The translations under genes and the position numbers were made by a program. A stretch of DNA of 64,000 nt from CAZVLQ01 sp964628185 (GTDB lineage Bacteria; Pseudomonadota; Zetaproteobacteria; Mariprofundales; Mariprofundaceae). Of the stretch, positions 16,564-24,240 are shown one piece after another. The DNA is taken from positions 1-64,000 of the forward strand of contig CAZVLQ010000006.1 in the NCBI GenBank assembly GCA_964628185.1. The letters are read 5' to 3'. Under the pieces are notes generated by a model. That model worked only from the letters and a program-made list of their open reading frames with translations. It ran no database searches and was not told the DNA's origin. Within the stretch, counting starts at the first letter, position 1, and every line of letters starts with the position of its first letter.

Positions 16564-17514
16564 TCACAGCGCGCCGACCTCGAGGATGTAGTGCGCGAAC
16601 ATGCCCAGCAGGGCCAGGAAAAAGGCCATGCTTAAGAACTGCGGCACCTCGAACAGCCGCATCTTGGCCAGCGCCGTTTCCATCGCGGCAATCAACAGAA
16701 AGAAGACCAGCAGCTTCAGTGCCCAGGCGCTCAGGGCCAGGGTCAGCGCTACCAGGTCTGCGGAAAGACTGATCCCCCACGGGATAAACAGGTCAAAAAT
16801 CAGGGTGGCGAACAACAATAGCTTGATCTGGCTCGCCCATTCAATCAGTGCCAGATGGCGGCCGGAGTATTCAAGAATCATGGCCTCGTGAATCATGGTC
16901 AGTTCCAGATGTGTGGCCGGATTATCCACCGGAATACGCCCATTCTCCGCCACCGCCACCATCAGCATCGCGATCATGGCGAAGGCGATGGATGGTTTCA
17001 AAACCAGGCCGGTATCCAGCACATGGTGGATCATGGTTGAGAGATTGGTACTTTGTGCCGCTACAGAAAGCACGAAAATACTCATCAGCATAGCCGGTTC
17101 GGCCAGGGCGGAGAAGGTCATTTCACGGCTGGCGCCCATGCCGCCGAAGGCCGTACCGATATCCATGCCGGCCAGAGCGGTAAAGAAGCGCCCAATGGCC
17201 AGCAGCCCCGCCAATGCGATGACATCGGCCGTCAACGTAAAGGGACTGTCCACCATGACCATCGGTACGACGCTGGCTGCCATAGCCGTGGACGTAAAAA
17301 TAATGTAGGGCGCGAAGCGGAACAGCCAGGAGGCATTATCCGCCAGCAGTACTTCCTTACCGAATAACTTCATCAGGTCACGGTAGGGCTGGAATACACT
17401 GGCACCCCGGCGATTTTGCAGCCTTGCCTTGATTTTTTTGATGAGCCCCGCCGCCAGGGGGGCGGCCAGCAGCATCAGGACGGCCTGGGCGATATTGATC
17501 AGCAGCACATTCAT
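16564..17514 (-). CDS. Ehr module 1: HyfC/NuoH-like membrane subunit
   Basis: A 316-residue NuoH/HyfC-family subunit with about eight helices. The R-R-G-A-S-V-F-Q-P-Y-R-D-L segment near residue 40 and the acidic loop NGRIPVDNPATHLELTMIHE are conserved with the module 2 copy and with hydrogenase-4 HyfC. It should seat the hydrophilic arm on the membrane arm. The ATG start overlaps the HyfB-like stop (ATGA). Confidence 0.9.
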   Translation of the reverse strand: MNVLLINIAQAVLMLLAAPLAAGLIKKIKARLQNRRGASVFQPYRDLMKLFGKEVLLADNASWLFRFAPYIIFTSTAMAASVVPMVMVDSPFTLTADVIALAGLLAIGRFFTALAGMDIGTAFGGMGASREMTFSALAEPAMLMSIFVLSVAAQSTNLSTMIHHVLDTGLVLKPSIAFAMIAMLMVAVAENGRIPVDNPATHLELTMIHEAMILEYSGRHLALIEWASQIKLLLFATLIFDLFIPWGISLSADLVALTLALSAWALKLLVFFLLIAAMETALAKMRLFEVPQFLSMAFFLALLGMFAHYILEVGAL

Positions 17515-19538
17515 CGCAACAACAGGCCCATCAGAATCAGTACGGTAACAAACATGTAGGTCAGATAGGCATGCACGCCGCGCTGATGCTGGCGGGCGAT
17601 CCAGTCCGCCATCGCTTCCGACAGATGCAGGGCCGGGTGATACAAATAACGCCAGGATATATCCTGCGCATGAACGGCATAGCGGATACTACGGGTCAAC
17701 AATGTATGCATGGGCCGTTCAATCTTCACATGCTCAACCGGCTGGTAGATGCCGGAGAAAATCCGCCTGAGCGGCTGGGCGAAGCTTGTTGCCGTATACT
17801 GCATGCGTGCGTTGACGTGTGGATTACCGCAGCTCCAGAAATGCCCGCGATGTACGGCGCTGCCTTTCGGGTGCAGCCGCCACCAGATCAGGCCGCCCAG
17901 GAGCAGCATGCCGACAAGCACGACGGGCGCGGCATAAGACGCACGCTCCGCCGCCACCGGCGTCAACCACAGCCAGCCATGTGCATGCACGGATGCGGCC
18001 AGAGAGGCATGTGCCAGCATTCGTGGTACAGCGTCAATCAGGGGAATGAACAATGTCGGCAGTACGCCGAGAAGCAGGCATAACACCGCCGGGATTGCCA
18101 TGCCGAATTTCATCCAGCCATCCACCTCATACGCAGCGGCCGCGGACTCGCTGCGGGCCTTGCCGAGAAAAACAACGCCATATACCTTGACGAAACAGGT
18201 TCCGGCCAGGGCACCGGCCAGGGCCAGCATGGACGCGGAAAATGGAATCAGCATGGCCAGCAGGGTACCTTCCAGTTGCGGTGCCAGCAGGGCCGTCTGG
18301 AACGTGAGCCATTCCGAAACAAACCCGTTGAACGGCGGCAGGGCGGAGATCGAAACACAGGCAACGAGAAAGACCACGGAGGTCACCGGCATGCGGTGAA
18401 TCAGTCCACCCATCGCTTCCATATTGCGCGTACCGGTAGCGGAAAGCACTGCGCCCGCGCCCATGAACAACAGTCCCTTGAACAGGGCATGGTTGATGAT
18501 GTGATAAAGCGCCGCGATCAGGCCCAGGGCGGCCAACAGTGGATGTCCATAGTGGGCGAAGATCATGGCCAGGCCCAACCCGATCAGGATAATGCCGATA
18601 TTTTCCACCGAGTGGTAAGCGAGCAATCGCTTCAGATCATGCTGCTGCAAGGCCAGCAGAACACCGGTTACGGCGGATGATGATCCCGCCAGCAATACGA
18701 GTGCGCCCCACCACCAATGAAAGTCAGCGACGCCGACCAGATCCCAGATGACACGGATAAAGCCGATGATCGCCACCTTGATCATGACGCCGCTCATCAA
18801 GGCTGAGGCATTGGAAGGGGCTACCGGATGTGCTTCCGGCAGCCACACATGCATCGGGACCACGCCCGCCTTCATACCGAAACCGAAGGCGGCCAGCAAA
18901 AAAACTGCCGAGGCCCAGAAGGGCGACAGGGCAGCCTCGCGCATGGCGGAAAATTCAAAGGAGCCGGAACCGGCGTAGAGTACGCCGAAGGCGCCAAGAA
19001 TCAGCAGCCCTGAGACGTGCGCCATGATCAGATAGACATATCCAGCCCTGCGGTTGGCCTCATCTTCATGCTCGAAGGTAACAAAGAAATACGAAGACAC
19101 GCTCATCAGTTCCCAGAAGAGCATGAAGGCAAAGGCGTCATCAGCCAGGACCACGCCCTGCATTCCCGCCACGAACAGGGCCATGAACAGGCCCAGGGGA
19201 GTCAGGCCACGATGCTCGGCATATTCCCTGACATAACCGATGGAATAAAAGGATACCGAAAGCAGTAGTGCACCAATCGTCAGCAGGCCAAAGGATGCCA
19301 GGGCATCCATACGCACATGCATGGGCAGCCAGGGCAGGCCGATGGGTATGGCCATGGACGCAGCATGCGGCGCCAGTAAACCATTTATCCCGGCCGCAAT
19401 GGACAGCGCCGACGAGATAGCCAGCAGGGTAAACACGGCCCAGCGCACGGCATGATTTTTCCCGGTAAACACAACTGCTGAAACCGCTGCCAGCAGTGCA
19501 ACTGCAAGGGCACCCATTCCCAGATACAGGGGTATCAT
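17511..19538 (-). CDS. Ehr module 1: HyfB/NuoL-like antiporter-type membrane subunit
   Basis: The first structural gene of the run: a 675-residue NuoL/HyfB homologue with at least 14 helices and a long C-terminal extension. The charged residues of the antiporter fold are present: Glu143 in FWELMSVSSYFF, Lys223 in GFGMKAG, and His230, Glu235 and His237 in HVWLPEAH. The start ATG 19538 overlaps the stop codon of the XRE-cupin regulator (ATGA). That ties regulator and complex to one transcript and suggests translational coupling. The frame is open to 19565 but those codons lie inside the regulator. Confidence 0.9.
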   Translation of the reverse strand: MIPLYLGMGALAVALLAAVSAVVFTGKNHAVRWAVFTLLAISSALSIAAGINGLLAPHAASMAIPIGLPWLPMHVRMDALASFGLLTIGALLLSVSFYSIGYVREYAEHRGLTPLGLFMALFVAGMQGVVLADDAFAFMLFWELMSVSSYFFVTFEHEDEANRRAGYVYLIMAHVSGLLILGAFGVLYAGSGSFEFSAMREAALSPFWASAVFLLAAFGFGMKAGVVPMHVWLPEAHPVAPSNASALMSGVMIKVAIIGFIRVIWDLVGVADFHWWWGALVLLAGSSSAVTGVLLALQQHDLKRLLAYHSVENIGIILIGLGLAMIFAHYGHPLLAALGLIAALYHIINHALFKGLLFMGAGAVLSATGTRNMEAMGGLIHRMPVTSVVFLVACVSISALPPFNGFVSEWLTFQTALLAPQLEGTLLAMLIPFSASMLALAGALAGTCFVKVYGVVFLGKARSESAAAAYEVDGWMKFGMAIPAVLCLLLGVLPTLFIPLIDAVPRMLAHASLAASVHAHGWLWLTPVAAERASYAAPVVLVGMLLLGGLIWWRLHPKGSAVHRGHFWSCGNPHVNARMQYTATSFAQPLRRIFSGIYQPVEHVKIERPMHTLLTRSIRYAVHAQDISWRYLYHPALHLSEAMADWIARQHQRGVHAYLTYMFVTVLILMGLLLR

Positions 19539-20080
19539 CGGCTGCGCACCATCAGCAGCTCGCACTGACCGGCACCGGCATTGCGCCAGTTGTGATTCTT
19601 GCGGGGATCATAATAAACGGACTGGGTCTCGTTGAGGAGATATGTTTCACCATCGTATTCGAGTATGGCGCGGCCACGCCTCATCCACACATACTCCGTT
19701 TCACCGCCGATACCGAAGGGTTGTTCGGCAAGGCTGCCGCCCGGTTCGAGACGCACCAGTATGGGTTCAAAACGAGAGACGCGCCATTGCGCCGCCAGCG
19801 GCGTCAGATGACTTCCGCCGTGCAATGTAACGCCGGAGCGATCCTCAAGGGAGAAGATTTCCACATTACTTCGTTCCCCGACTTCAAGGAAGAACGCGGC
19901 CACGGCCACCCCCATACCGTCAGCCAGCTTTTCCAGCGTGGCGACGGATGGCGATGTCTGCCCGGCCTCAATCTGCGACAAGGCAGCGGCGCTGACGCCG
20001 GCGGCCTCGGCCAGCGCCCGCTGCGACAGATTGCGCTGTTCACGCAGGCTGCGGATACGCCGGGCAATATGGATGGGCAT
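19535..20080 (-). CDS. XRE-family HTH plus cupin-domain transcriptional regulator
   Basis: A 181-residue regulator. Residues about 8-62 form a Cro/CI-type helix-turn-helix (NLSQRALAEAAGVS followed by IEAGQTSPSVATLEKLA). Residues about 110-178 form a small cupin barrel (EYVWMRRGRAILEYDGETY) that usually senses a small ligand. This architecture is common in regulators that control the adjacent metabolic operon. Here the gene heads the Ehr run and overlaps its first structural gene by ATGA, so autoregulation of the whole cluster is the natural inference. The ligand is unknown. Confidence 0.92.
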   Translation of the reverse strand: MPIHIARRIRSLREQRNLSQRALAEAAGVSAAALSQIEAGQTSPSVATLEKLADGMGVAVAAFFLEVGERSNVEIFSLEDRSGVTLHGGSHLTPLAAQWRVSRFEPILVRLEPGGSLAEQPFGIGGETEYVWMRRGRAILEYDGETYLLNETQSVYYDPRKNHNWRNAGAGQCELLMVRSR

Positions 20081-20091
20081 ACGGCCAATGA

Positions 20092-20120
20092 TTCATAAAA
20101 ACGAACACTTGTAAAGTAAA
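20092..20120 (-). promoter_or_regulatory. candidate sigma-70-type promoter of the XRE-Ehr operon
   Basis: On the minus strand a TTTACT (-35-like, 20115-20120) and a TATGAA (-10-like, 20092-20097) are 17 bases apart. They place a start about five bases ahead of the regulator's ATG, which would make the message nearly leaderless. The match is modest (4 of 6 in each box) and no other good candidate was seen in the gap. Confidence 0.3.
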
Positions 20121-20162
20121 AAGAATGATTGCCGAACAAATCTCCTGGTTGTGCGCCAATGC

Positions 20163-20191
20163 AAAAAAGAGGCGGCCCGCGGGCCGCCTCT
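20163..20191 (-). terminator. rho-independent terminator of cytochrome gene 1
   Basis: A perfect 24-base GC-rich palindrome (20168-20191) is followed on the minus strand by a run of six T. It lies 21 bases past the stop of the first cytochrome c gene and separates it from the Ehr operon downstream. Confidence 0.9.
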
Positions 20192-20211
20192 GTGTGATGA
20201 ACTATTGTGCT

Positions 20212-20601
20212 CTAGGAAAGAGTTTTCATAAAGGCAATAATCTCATCCTGCTTGGCCGGATCACACACCTTCTGTGGCGGCATCTTGGTTCTGGCCTTCG
20301 GATTTCCGGTGAATTCCTTCACCGCTTTCTTGGAGTTGCACATCCACTTGCGCAGATGGGCGTCATCCCAGCTCCAGGCATCACCCTTGACATACTTCAT
20401 GAATTTATACTTGAAGCCAGGCATGCTTCCTGCCTTGCGACCATAGATACCCTTCCAGCCCGGGCCCACCTTCTTCTTGGCTGTAAAGTTATGGCAGGCC
20501 TTGCACTTGCTGTAAGCCTTGGCACTGGCGCTGGTGGCGGTCATGCCACTGAAACCCAGAACAAACGCAGCCGCTGCTGTAATCATCAATATTTTCTTCA
20601 T
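20212..20601 (-). CDS. small periplasmic c-type cytochrome (copy 1)
   Basis: A 129-residue class I-like monohaem cytochrome. A Sec signal peptide (residues 1-27, ending in S-A-S-A-K) precedes the haem-attachment motif CKACH at 33-37. Met107 in TKMPPQ is the likely axial ligand. Two extra cysteines, C88 and C113, flank the Met region and could form a disulfide; both are conserved in the neighbouring paralogue. The start ATG 20601 follows an AGGAGGG ribosome-binding site. It is probably a soluble electron carrier. It has its own promoter-like module and terminator, so it is a separate transcription unit from its twin. Confidence 0.92.
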   Translation of the reverse strand: MKKILMITAAAAFVLGFSGMTATSASAKAYSKCKACHNFTAKKKVGPGWKGIYGRKAGSMPGFKYKFMKYVKGDAWSWDDAHLRKWMCNSKKAVKEFTGNPKARTKMPPQKVCDPAKQDEIIAFMKTLS

Positions 20602-20661
20602 CAGAATCACCCTCCTTCTTGAATTGAGAGCCAGCCCGCTACTGCAAGCCCCCCTCATCGC

Positions 20662-20709
20662 GCAAGCATAGAGTCCCGGATGTCAAGCGCCAGTAGTAAA
20701 AATTACACC
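20662..20709 (-). promoter_or_regulatory. promoter/operator module of cytochrome gene 1
   Basis: On the minus strand a dyad GTAATTTTTAC (20696-20706) sits just upstream of a weak CTGGCG -35-like box. A TATGCT -10-like box (20665-20670) follows at 17-base spacing. The same dyad, spacing and -10 recur ahead of cytochrome gene 2. A dyad centred near -43 with a poor -35 is the geometry of an activator-dependent promoter. The activator is unknown. Confidence 0.6.
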
Positions 20710-20770
20710 TCACGCGCAATTCAGAGGGTGGGTAATAGAAAACAAACAAGCTGATTGCGCTCTTCAGTGT

Positions 20771-20796
20771 AAAAAAGGCGGCCCGAGAGCCGCCCC
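20771..20796 (-). terminator. rho-independent terminator of cytochrome gene 2
   Basis: A GGCGGC/GCCGCC stem with a six-base loop is followed on the minus strand by six T. It lies 18 bases past the stop of the second cytochrome gene. Confidence 0.88.
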
Positions 20797-20813
20797 TGAT
20801 TAAAAAGTTTTAT

Positions 20814-21197
20814 TTAGGAAACGGACTTCAGCTTGGCAATCACCTCATCCTGCTTGGCCGGATCACAAATCTTCTGCGGCGTCATCTTGGTTTTGGCCTT
20901 CTTGTTGCCCGTGAATTCCTTGATCGCCTTCTTGGAATTGCAAATCCATTTCTTCAGATGAGCCTCATCCCAGGTCCAGTCGCTGCCATACTTGGTGTAC
21001 TTATACCTGAAGCCAGGCGCAGATCCTGCTTTACGGCCAAAGACTCCGGCCAGGCCGGGGCCCACTTTATTTTTATTCGTGAAGTTATGGCAGGCCTTGC
21101 ACTTGGCCCATGCAGCAGCATGGGAATCCGTGGCAGTCAAGCCGTTAAAACCGAGCACGAATGCAGCAGCAGCCGCAATCATCAACATTTTTTTCAT
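20814..21197 (-). CDS. small periplasmic c-type cytochrome (copy 2)
   Basis: A 127-residue paralogue of the adjacent cytochrome. It has a signal peptide with cleavage near D-S-H-A-A (residue 28), haem motif CKACH at 33-37, likely axial Met105 in TKMTPQ, and the same additional cysteine pair (C86, C111). The two proteins are collinear, with a two-residue length difference in the central loop, indicating a recent tandem duplication. The start ATG 21197 follows AAGGAGG. The separate terminator and a matching upstream promoter module suggest parallel, possibly differentially tuned expression. Confidence 0.92.
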   Translation of the reverse strand: MKKMLMIAAAAAFVLGFNGLTATDSHAAAWAKCKACHNFTNKNKVGPGLAGVFGRKAGSAPGFRYKYTKYGSDWTWDEAHLKKWICNSKKAIKEFTGNKKAKTKMTPQKICDPAKQDEVIAKLKSVS

Positions 21198-21251
21198 CAA
21201 TATCCTCCTTGTTGAATTTAAAGGCAGCTTGCTGACGCAAGTCCCCACCGG

Positions 21252-21299
21252 GCAAGCATAAATGCCAGGCCATCATGCACCAGTAGTAAAAATTACACC
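21252..21299 (-). promoter_or_regulatory. promoter/operator module of cytochrome gene 2
   Basis: The same arrangement as at 20662-20709: a 20-base block containing the GTAATTTTTAC dyad (21280-21299), then CTGGTG, then TATGCTTGC (21252-21260). The spacing between the dyad block and the -10-like block is identical in the two copies (28 bases between left edges), while the bases between differ. That argues for functional constraint. Confidence 0.6.
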
Positions 21300-21382
21300 C
21301 CATGCGTGTCAGGGGGGCGGAAGACGGAGGATATTTTACATTCAAGGTTTTGGATTTTGGGTTCCGGTTTTTAAGTTCAGCC

Positions 21383-24004
21383 CTAAGCACTCAGCACTTT
21401 CCCCTCTCCTGCCTCCTGTTCGTGCACATCCAGTTTGCCGTCCGCTGCATCCACGATAATCATACGATGTGTGCCAAGGCCGGCCAGCAGCACGCGGGCA
21501 ACAGGCGTTTCAACCTGCTGCTGAATGAAACGTTTCAGGGGGCGGGCGCCATACACCGGGTCATAGCCTTCACTCACAATCAGGGCCCGCGCCGCGCCGG
21601 TGACCTTCAGTCCGACGCCCTGCCCGGCCAGCCGCCCGCTCACCTCCGCAATCAGCAAATCCACGATTTGTGCGATCTCTTTCCGGCTCAGCGGTGAAAA
21701 CAGCACGATATCATCCAGCCGGTTTAAAAACTCGGGCCTGAACCGCGCCTTCAATCCATCCATCACCTCGGTACGCGCCTGTTCACCGATATGTCCCGAT
21801 GCATCGATACCGGACAACAGGGCGTCGCTGCCAATATTGCTCGTCATAATAATAATGGTGTTCTTGAAATTGACCGTTCTGCCGTGGCTGTCCGTCAGCC
21901 GCCCGTCATCCAGCAACTGCAACAGGATATTGAACACATCCGGATGTGCCTTTTCGATTTCATCCAGCAGCAATACTGCATAGGGCCTGCGGCGCACGGC
22001 CTCGGTCAATTGCCCGCCTTCCTCGAAACCCACATAGCCCGGCGGCGCTCCCACCAGGCGGGAAACCGTATGTTTTTCCATATATTCGCTCATATCCAGG
22101 CGAATCATGGCTTCCCCGGAATCAAACAGTGCCGCCGCCAGTGAGCGTGCCAGCTCGGTCTTGCCCACACCCGTCGGTCCAAGGAAGATAAAAGAACCGA
22201 TCGGACGCTTCGGGTCTTTCACGCCCGCTCTTGCGCGCAGCACGGCATCGGCCACGGCCGTCACCGCTTCATCCTGCCCGATCACCCGTTTGTGCAATTC
22301 ATCTTCAAGATGCAGTAATTTTTCACGTTCGCCCTGCATAAGCCGGGTGACCGGAATATGCGTCCAGCGGGCGACAACCTCGGCGATCTCCTCCTCGGTC
22401 ACCTCTTCCTGCAGCAGGGCTGTTTCACGCCCTTCCCCGGCCGATTCCAGACCGGCCAGCTCTTTTTCCAGGCCGGGCAGGATACCGTGACGCAACTCGG
22501 CTACCCTGTTCAGGTCGTAGGCGCGCTCGGCGGCCTCGATATCGCGCTTGACCTGCTCGATACGCTCACGCAACTGCCGGACCTTGTCGATGGACGACTT
22601 CTCCTTCTCCCACCGGGCGCGCATGGCATCGCGTTTCTCCTTTAAGTCCGCAAGTTCCCGGCGCAGTTCAGTAAGACGCGCCCGGCTGGCTTCGTCCTTT
22701 TCCTTTTTCAACGCCGTTTCCTCAATCTCCAGCCGCATGGCCCTGCGCGTGATCTCATCCAGCTCGGCCGGCATTGAATCAATCTCCGTGCGGATCGAGG
22801 CACAGGCTTCATCCACGAGATCTATGGCCTTGTCAGGCAGAAAACGGTCGGAAATGTACCGGTCCGACAGGGTAGCGGCCGCCACCAGCGCCGCGTCCTG
22901 GATGCGCACGCCGTGATGCACCTCGAAGCGCTCGCGCAGTCCCCGCAGGATGGAGATCGTATCTTCCACATTGGGCGCATCCACCAACACCGGCTGAAAC
23001 CGCCGCTCCAGCGCCGCATCCTTTTCAATGTGCTGGCGATACTCATCCAGCGTCGTGGCACCGATACAATGCAACTCACCGCGAGCCAGCATCGGCTTGA
23101 GCATGTTACCGGCATCGGTGGAGCCTTCCGTGCGGCCCGCGCCGACGATGGTATGCAGCTCATCGATAAAGAGAATAATCCGTCCTTCGGCCTCCCGGAT
23201 CTCGTTGAGCACCGCCTTCAGTCGCTCTTCGAATTCACCCCGGTATTTGGCGCCGGCCATCAGCGCGGTCATGTCCAGCGAGAAAATCGTCCGGTTTTTC
23301 AGCCCCTCCGGCACATCGCCCTTGAGGATGCGCTGCGCCAGGCCCTCGGCAATTGCGGTTTTGCCGACGCCGGGCTCACCGATCAGGACGGGATTGTTTT
23401 TCGTTTTGCGCGACAGAATACGGATGACGCTGCGAATTTCGGCATCACGCCCGATCACCGGATCAAGCCGGCCCCCTGCCGCCATTTCAACCAGATCGGT
23501 TCCGTACTTTTTCAGGGCGTCATACGTGCCTTCCGGGTCATCGGTGGTCACGCGCTGATGACCGCGCACCTCCTCCAGCACATGCAGGAATTTTTCCCTT
23601 GTCACGCCAAATGTATGAAAAATACGACCGGCTTCGCTATGATCGCCTTCAGAGATTAATGCCAGCAACAGGTGTTCAACGGAAACATATTCGTCCCGAA
23701 GTTTTTTGGCCTCATCCCCGGCCTGCGCAAACAGGCGGTTGAGCCGCTGCGTGATATAGACGCCTCCGGCTGCCTGTCCCGTGACCCGCGGCCGCCTGGA
23801 AAGCACTTCCTGCACCCTGGCCTTCATGTCTGGCAGTGATACGTCCATGCGTTCAATCAGATGCGGTGCCAAACCGTCCCCGGCCGCCAGCAGTTCAGCC
23901 AGGATATGCTCGCCATCCACTTCCTGATGATTCAGTCGCGTGGCCAGGGTCTGGGCTCCGGCCAGCGCCTCGCGAACTTTCTGTGTCATACGGTTCGGGT
24001 CCAT
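21383..24004 (-). CDS. clpB: ATP-dependent disaggregase ClpB
   Basis: An 873-residue Hsp100 chaperone that, with DnaK, rescues aggregated proteins. The order of parts is a Clp N-domain (about 1-145), AAA+ 1 with GEPGVGKT near 205, a long coiled-coil M domain (about 410-525, rich in E-K-R heptads), then AAA+ 2 with GPTGVGKT near 605 and a C-terminal ClpB small domain. The start ATG 24004 lies behind AAGGAG; the frame runs on to 24049 without support. Sixty bases upstream is a sigma-32-type promoter. The last dozen codons lie in a repeat-like tract and look like an added tail. Confidence 0.96.
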   Translation of the reverse strand: MDPNRMTQKVREALAGAQTLATRLNHQEVDGEHILAELLAAGDGLAPHLIERMDVSLPDMKARVQEVLSRRPRVTGQAAGGVYITQRLNRLFAQAGDEAKKLRDEYVSVEHLLLALISEGDHSEAGRIFHTFGVTREKFLHVLEEVRGHQRVTTDDPEGTYDALKKYGTDLVEMAAGGRLDPVIGRDAEIRSVIRILSRKTKNNPVLIGEPGVGKTAIAEGLAQRILKGDVPEGLKNRTIFSLDMTALMAGAKYRGEFEERLKAVLNEIREAEGRIILFIDELHTIVGAGRTEGSTDAGNMLKPMLARGELHCIGATTLDEYRQHIEKDAALERRFQPVLVDAPNVEDTISILRGLRERFEVHHGVRIQDAALVAAATLSDRYISDRFLPDKAIDLVDEACASIRTEIDSMPAELDEITRRAMRLEIEETALKKEKDEASRARLTELRRELADLKEKRDAMRARWEKEKSSIDKVRQLRERIEQVKRDIEAAERAYDLNRVAELRHGILPGLEKELAGLESAGEGRETALLQEEVTEEEIAEVVARWTHIPVTRLMQGEREKLLHLEDELHKRVIGQDEAVTAVADAVLRARAGVKDPKRPIGSFIFLGPTGVGKTELARSLAAALFDSGEAMIRLDMSEYMEKHTVSRLVGAPPGYVGFEEGGQLTEAVRRRPYAVLLLDEIEKAHPDVFNILLQLLDDGRLTDSHGRTVNFKNTIIIMTSNIGSDALLSGIDASGHIGEQARTEVMDGLKARFRPEFLNRLDDIVLFSPLSRKEIAQIVDLLIAEVSGRLAGQGVGLKVTGAARALIVSEGYDPVYGARPLKRFIQQQVETPVARVLLAGLGTHRMIIVDAADGKLDVHEQEAGEGKVLSA

Positions 24005-24064
24005 GCCTGCTCCTTTTCTCATTCCAGCCAGCTGTCGGTTTCGGGCCAATGCTGCTCACAACCT

Positions 24065-24093
24065 GTATGGGGCCCGAAAAGACGAATTGCAAG
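24065..24093 (-). promoter_or_regulatory. sigma-32 (heat-shock) promoter of clpB
   Basis: On the minus strand CTTGCAA (24087-24093) is followed after 14 bases by CCCCATAC (24065-24072). This agrees closely with the RpoH consensus CTTGAAA-N13-14-CCCCATNT. Transcription would start about 55 bases before the clpB ATG. Control of clpB by RpoH is standard in proteobacteria. Confidence 0.8.
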
Positions 24094-24102
24094 TCCCGCC
24101 GG

Positions 24103-24240
24103 TTAACCCGTATATTGCATGAAGGCGGACATATTCCAGAAGACGGAAGACAGGGGACAGATAACAGAAGACACAAGTGAACCAGGCAATCTGACCCCTG
24201 GCTCCTGATCCCTGACCCCTGGATTACCCGATCAGGCCTG
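24103..24240. repeat. long dispersed intergenic repeat, copy 1 (heptamer-phased)
   Basis: A 138-base element that recurs at 53949-54072 in the same orientation with a handful of substitutions. Its left half has five 7-base units ending in AC (24138-24172). Its right half has five CTGNNNN units (24191-24225). The second copy lacks exactly two of the CTG units (14 bases). The right edge overlaps the last codons and stop of the glutaredoxin-like gene. Confidence 0.9.

Noticed and set aside
4796..19538. Functional hydrogenase-4 or formate hydrogenlyase
   Set aside because: Gene order matches hyf, but both large subunits lack the Ni-Fe cysteines, and no formate dehydrogenase, maturation protease or hyp genes are in the window.
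24138..24225. CRISPR-like repeat array
   Set aside because: Units are 7 bases with no spacers; no cas genes are nearby.
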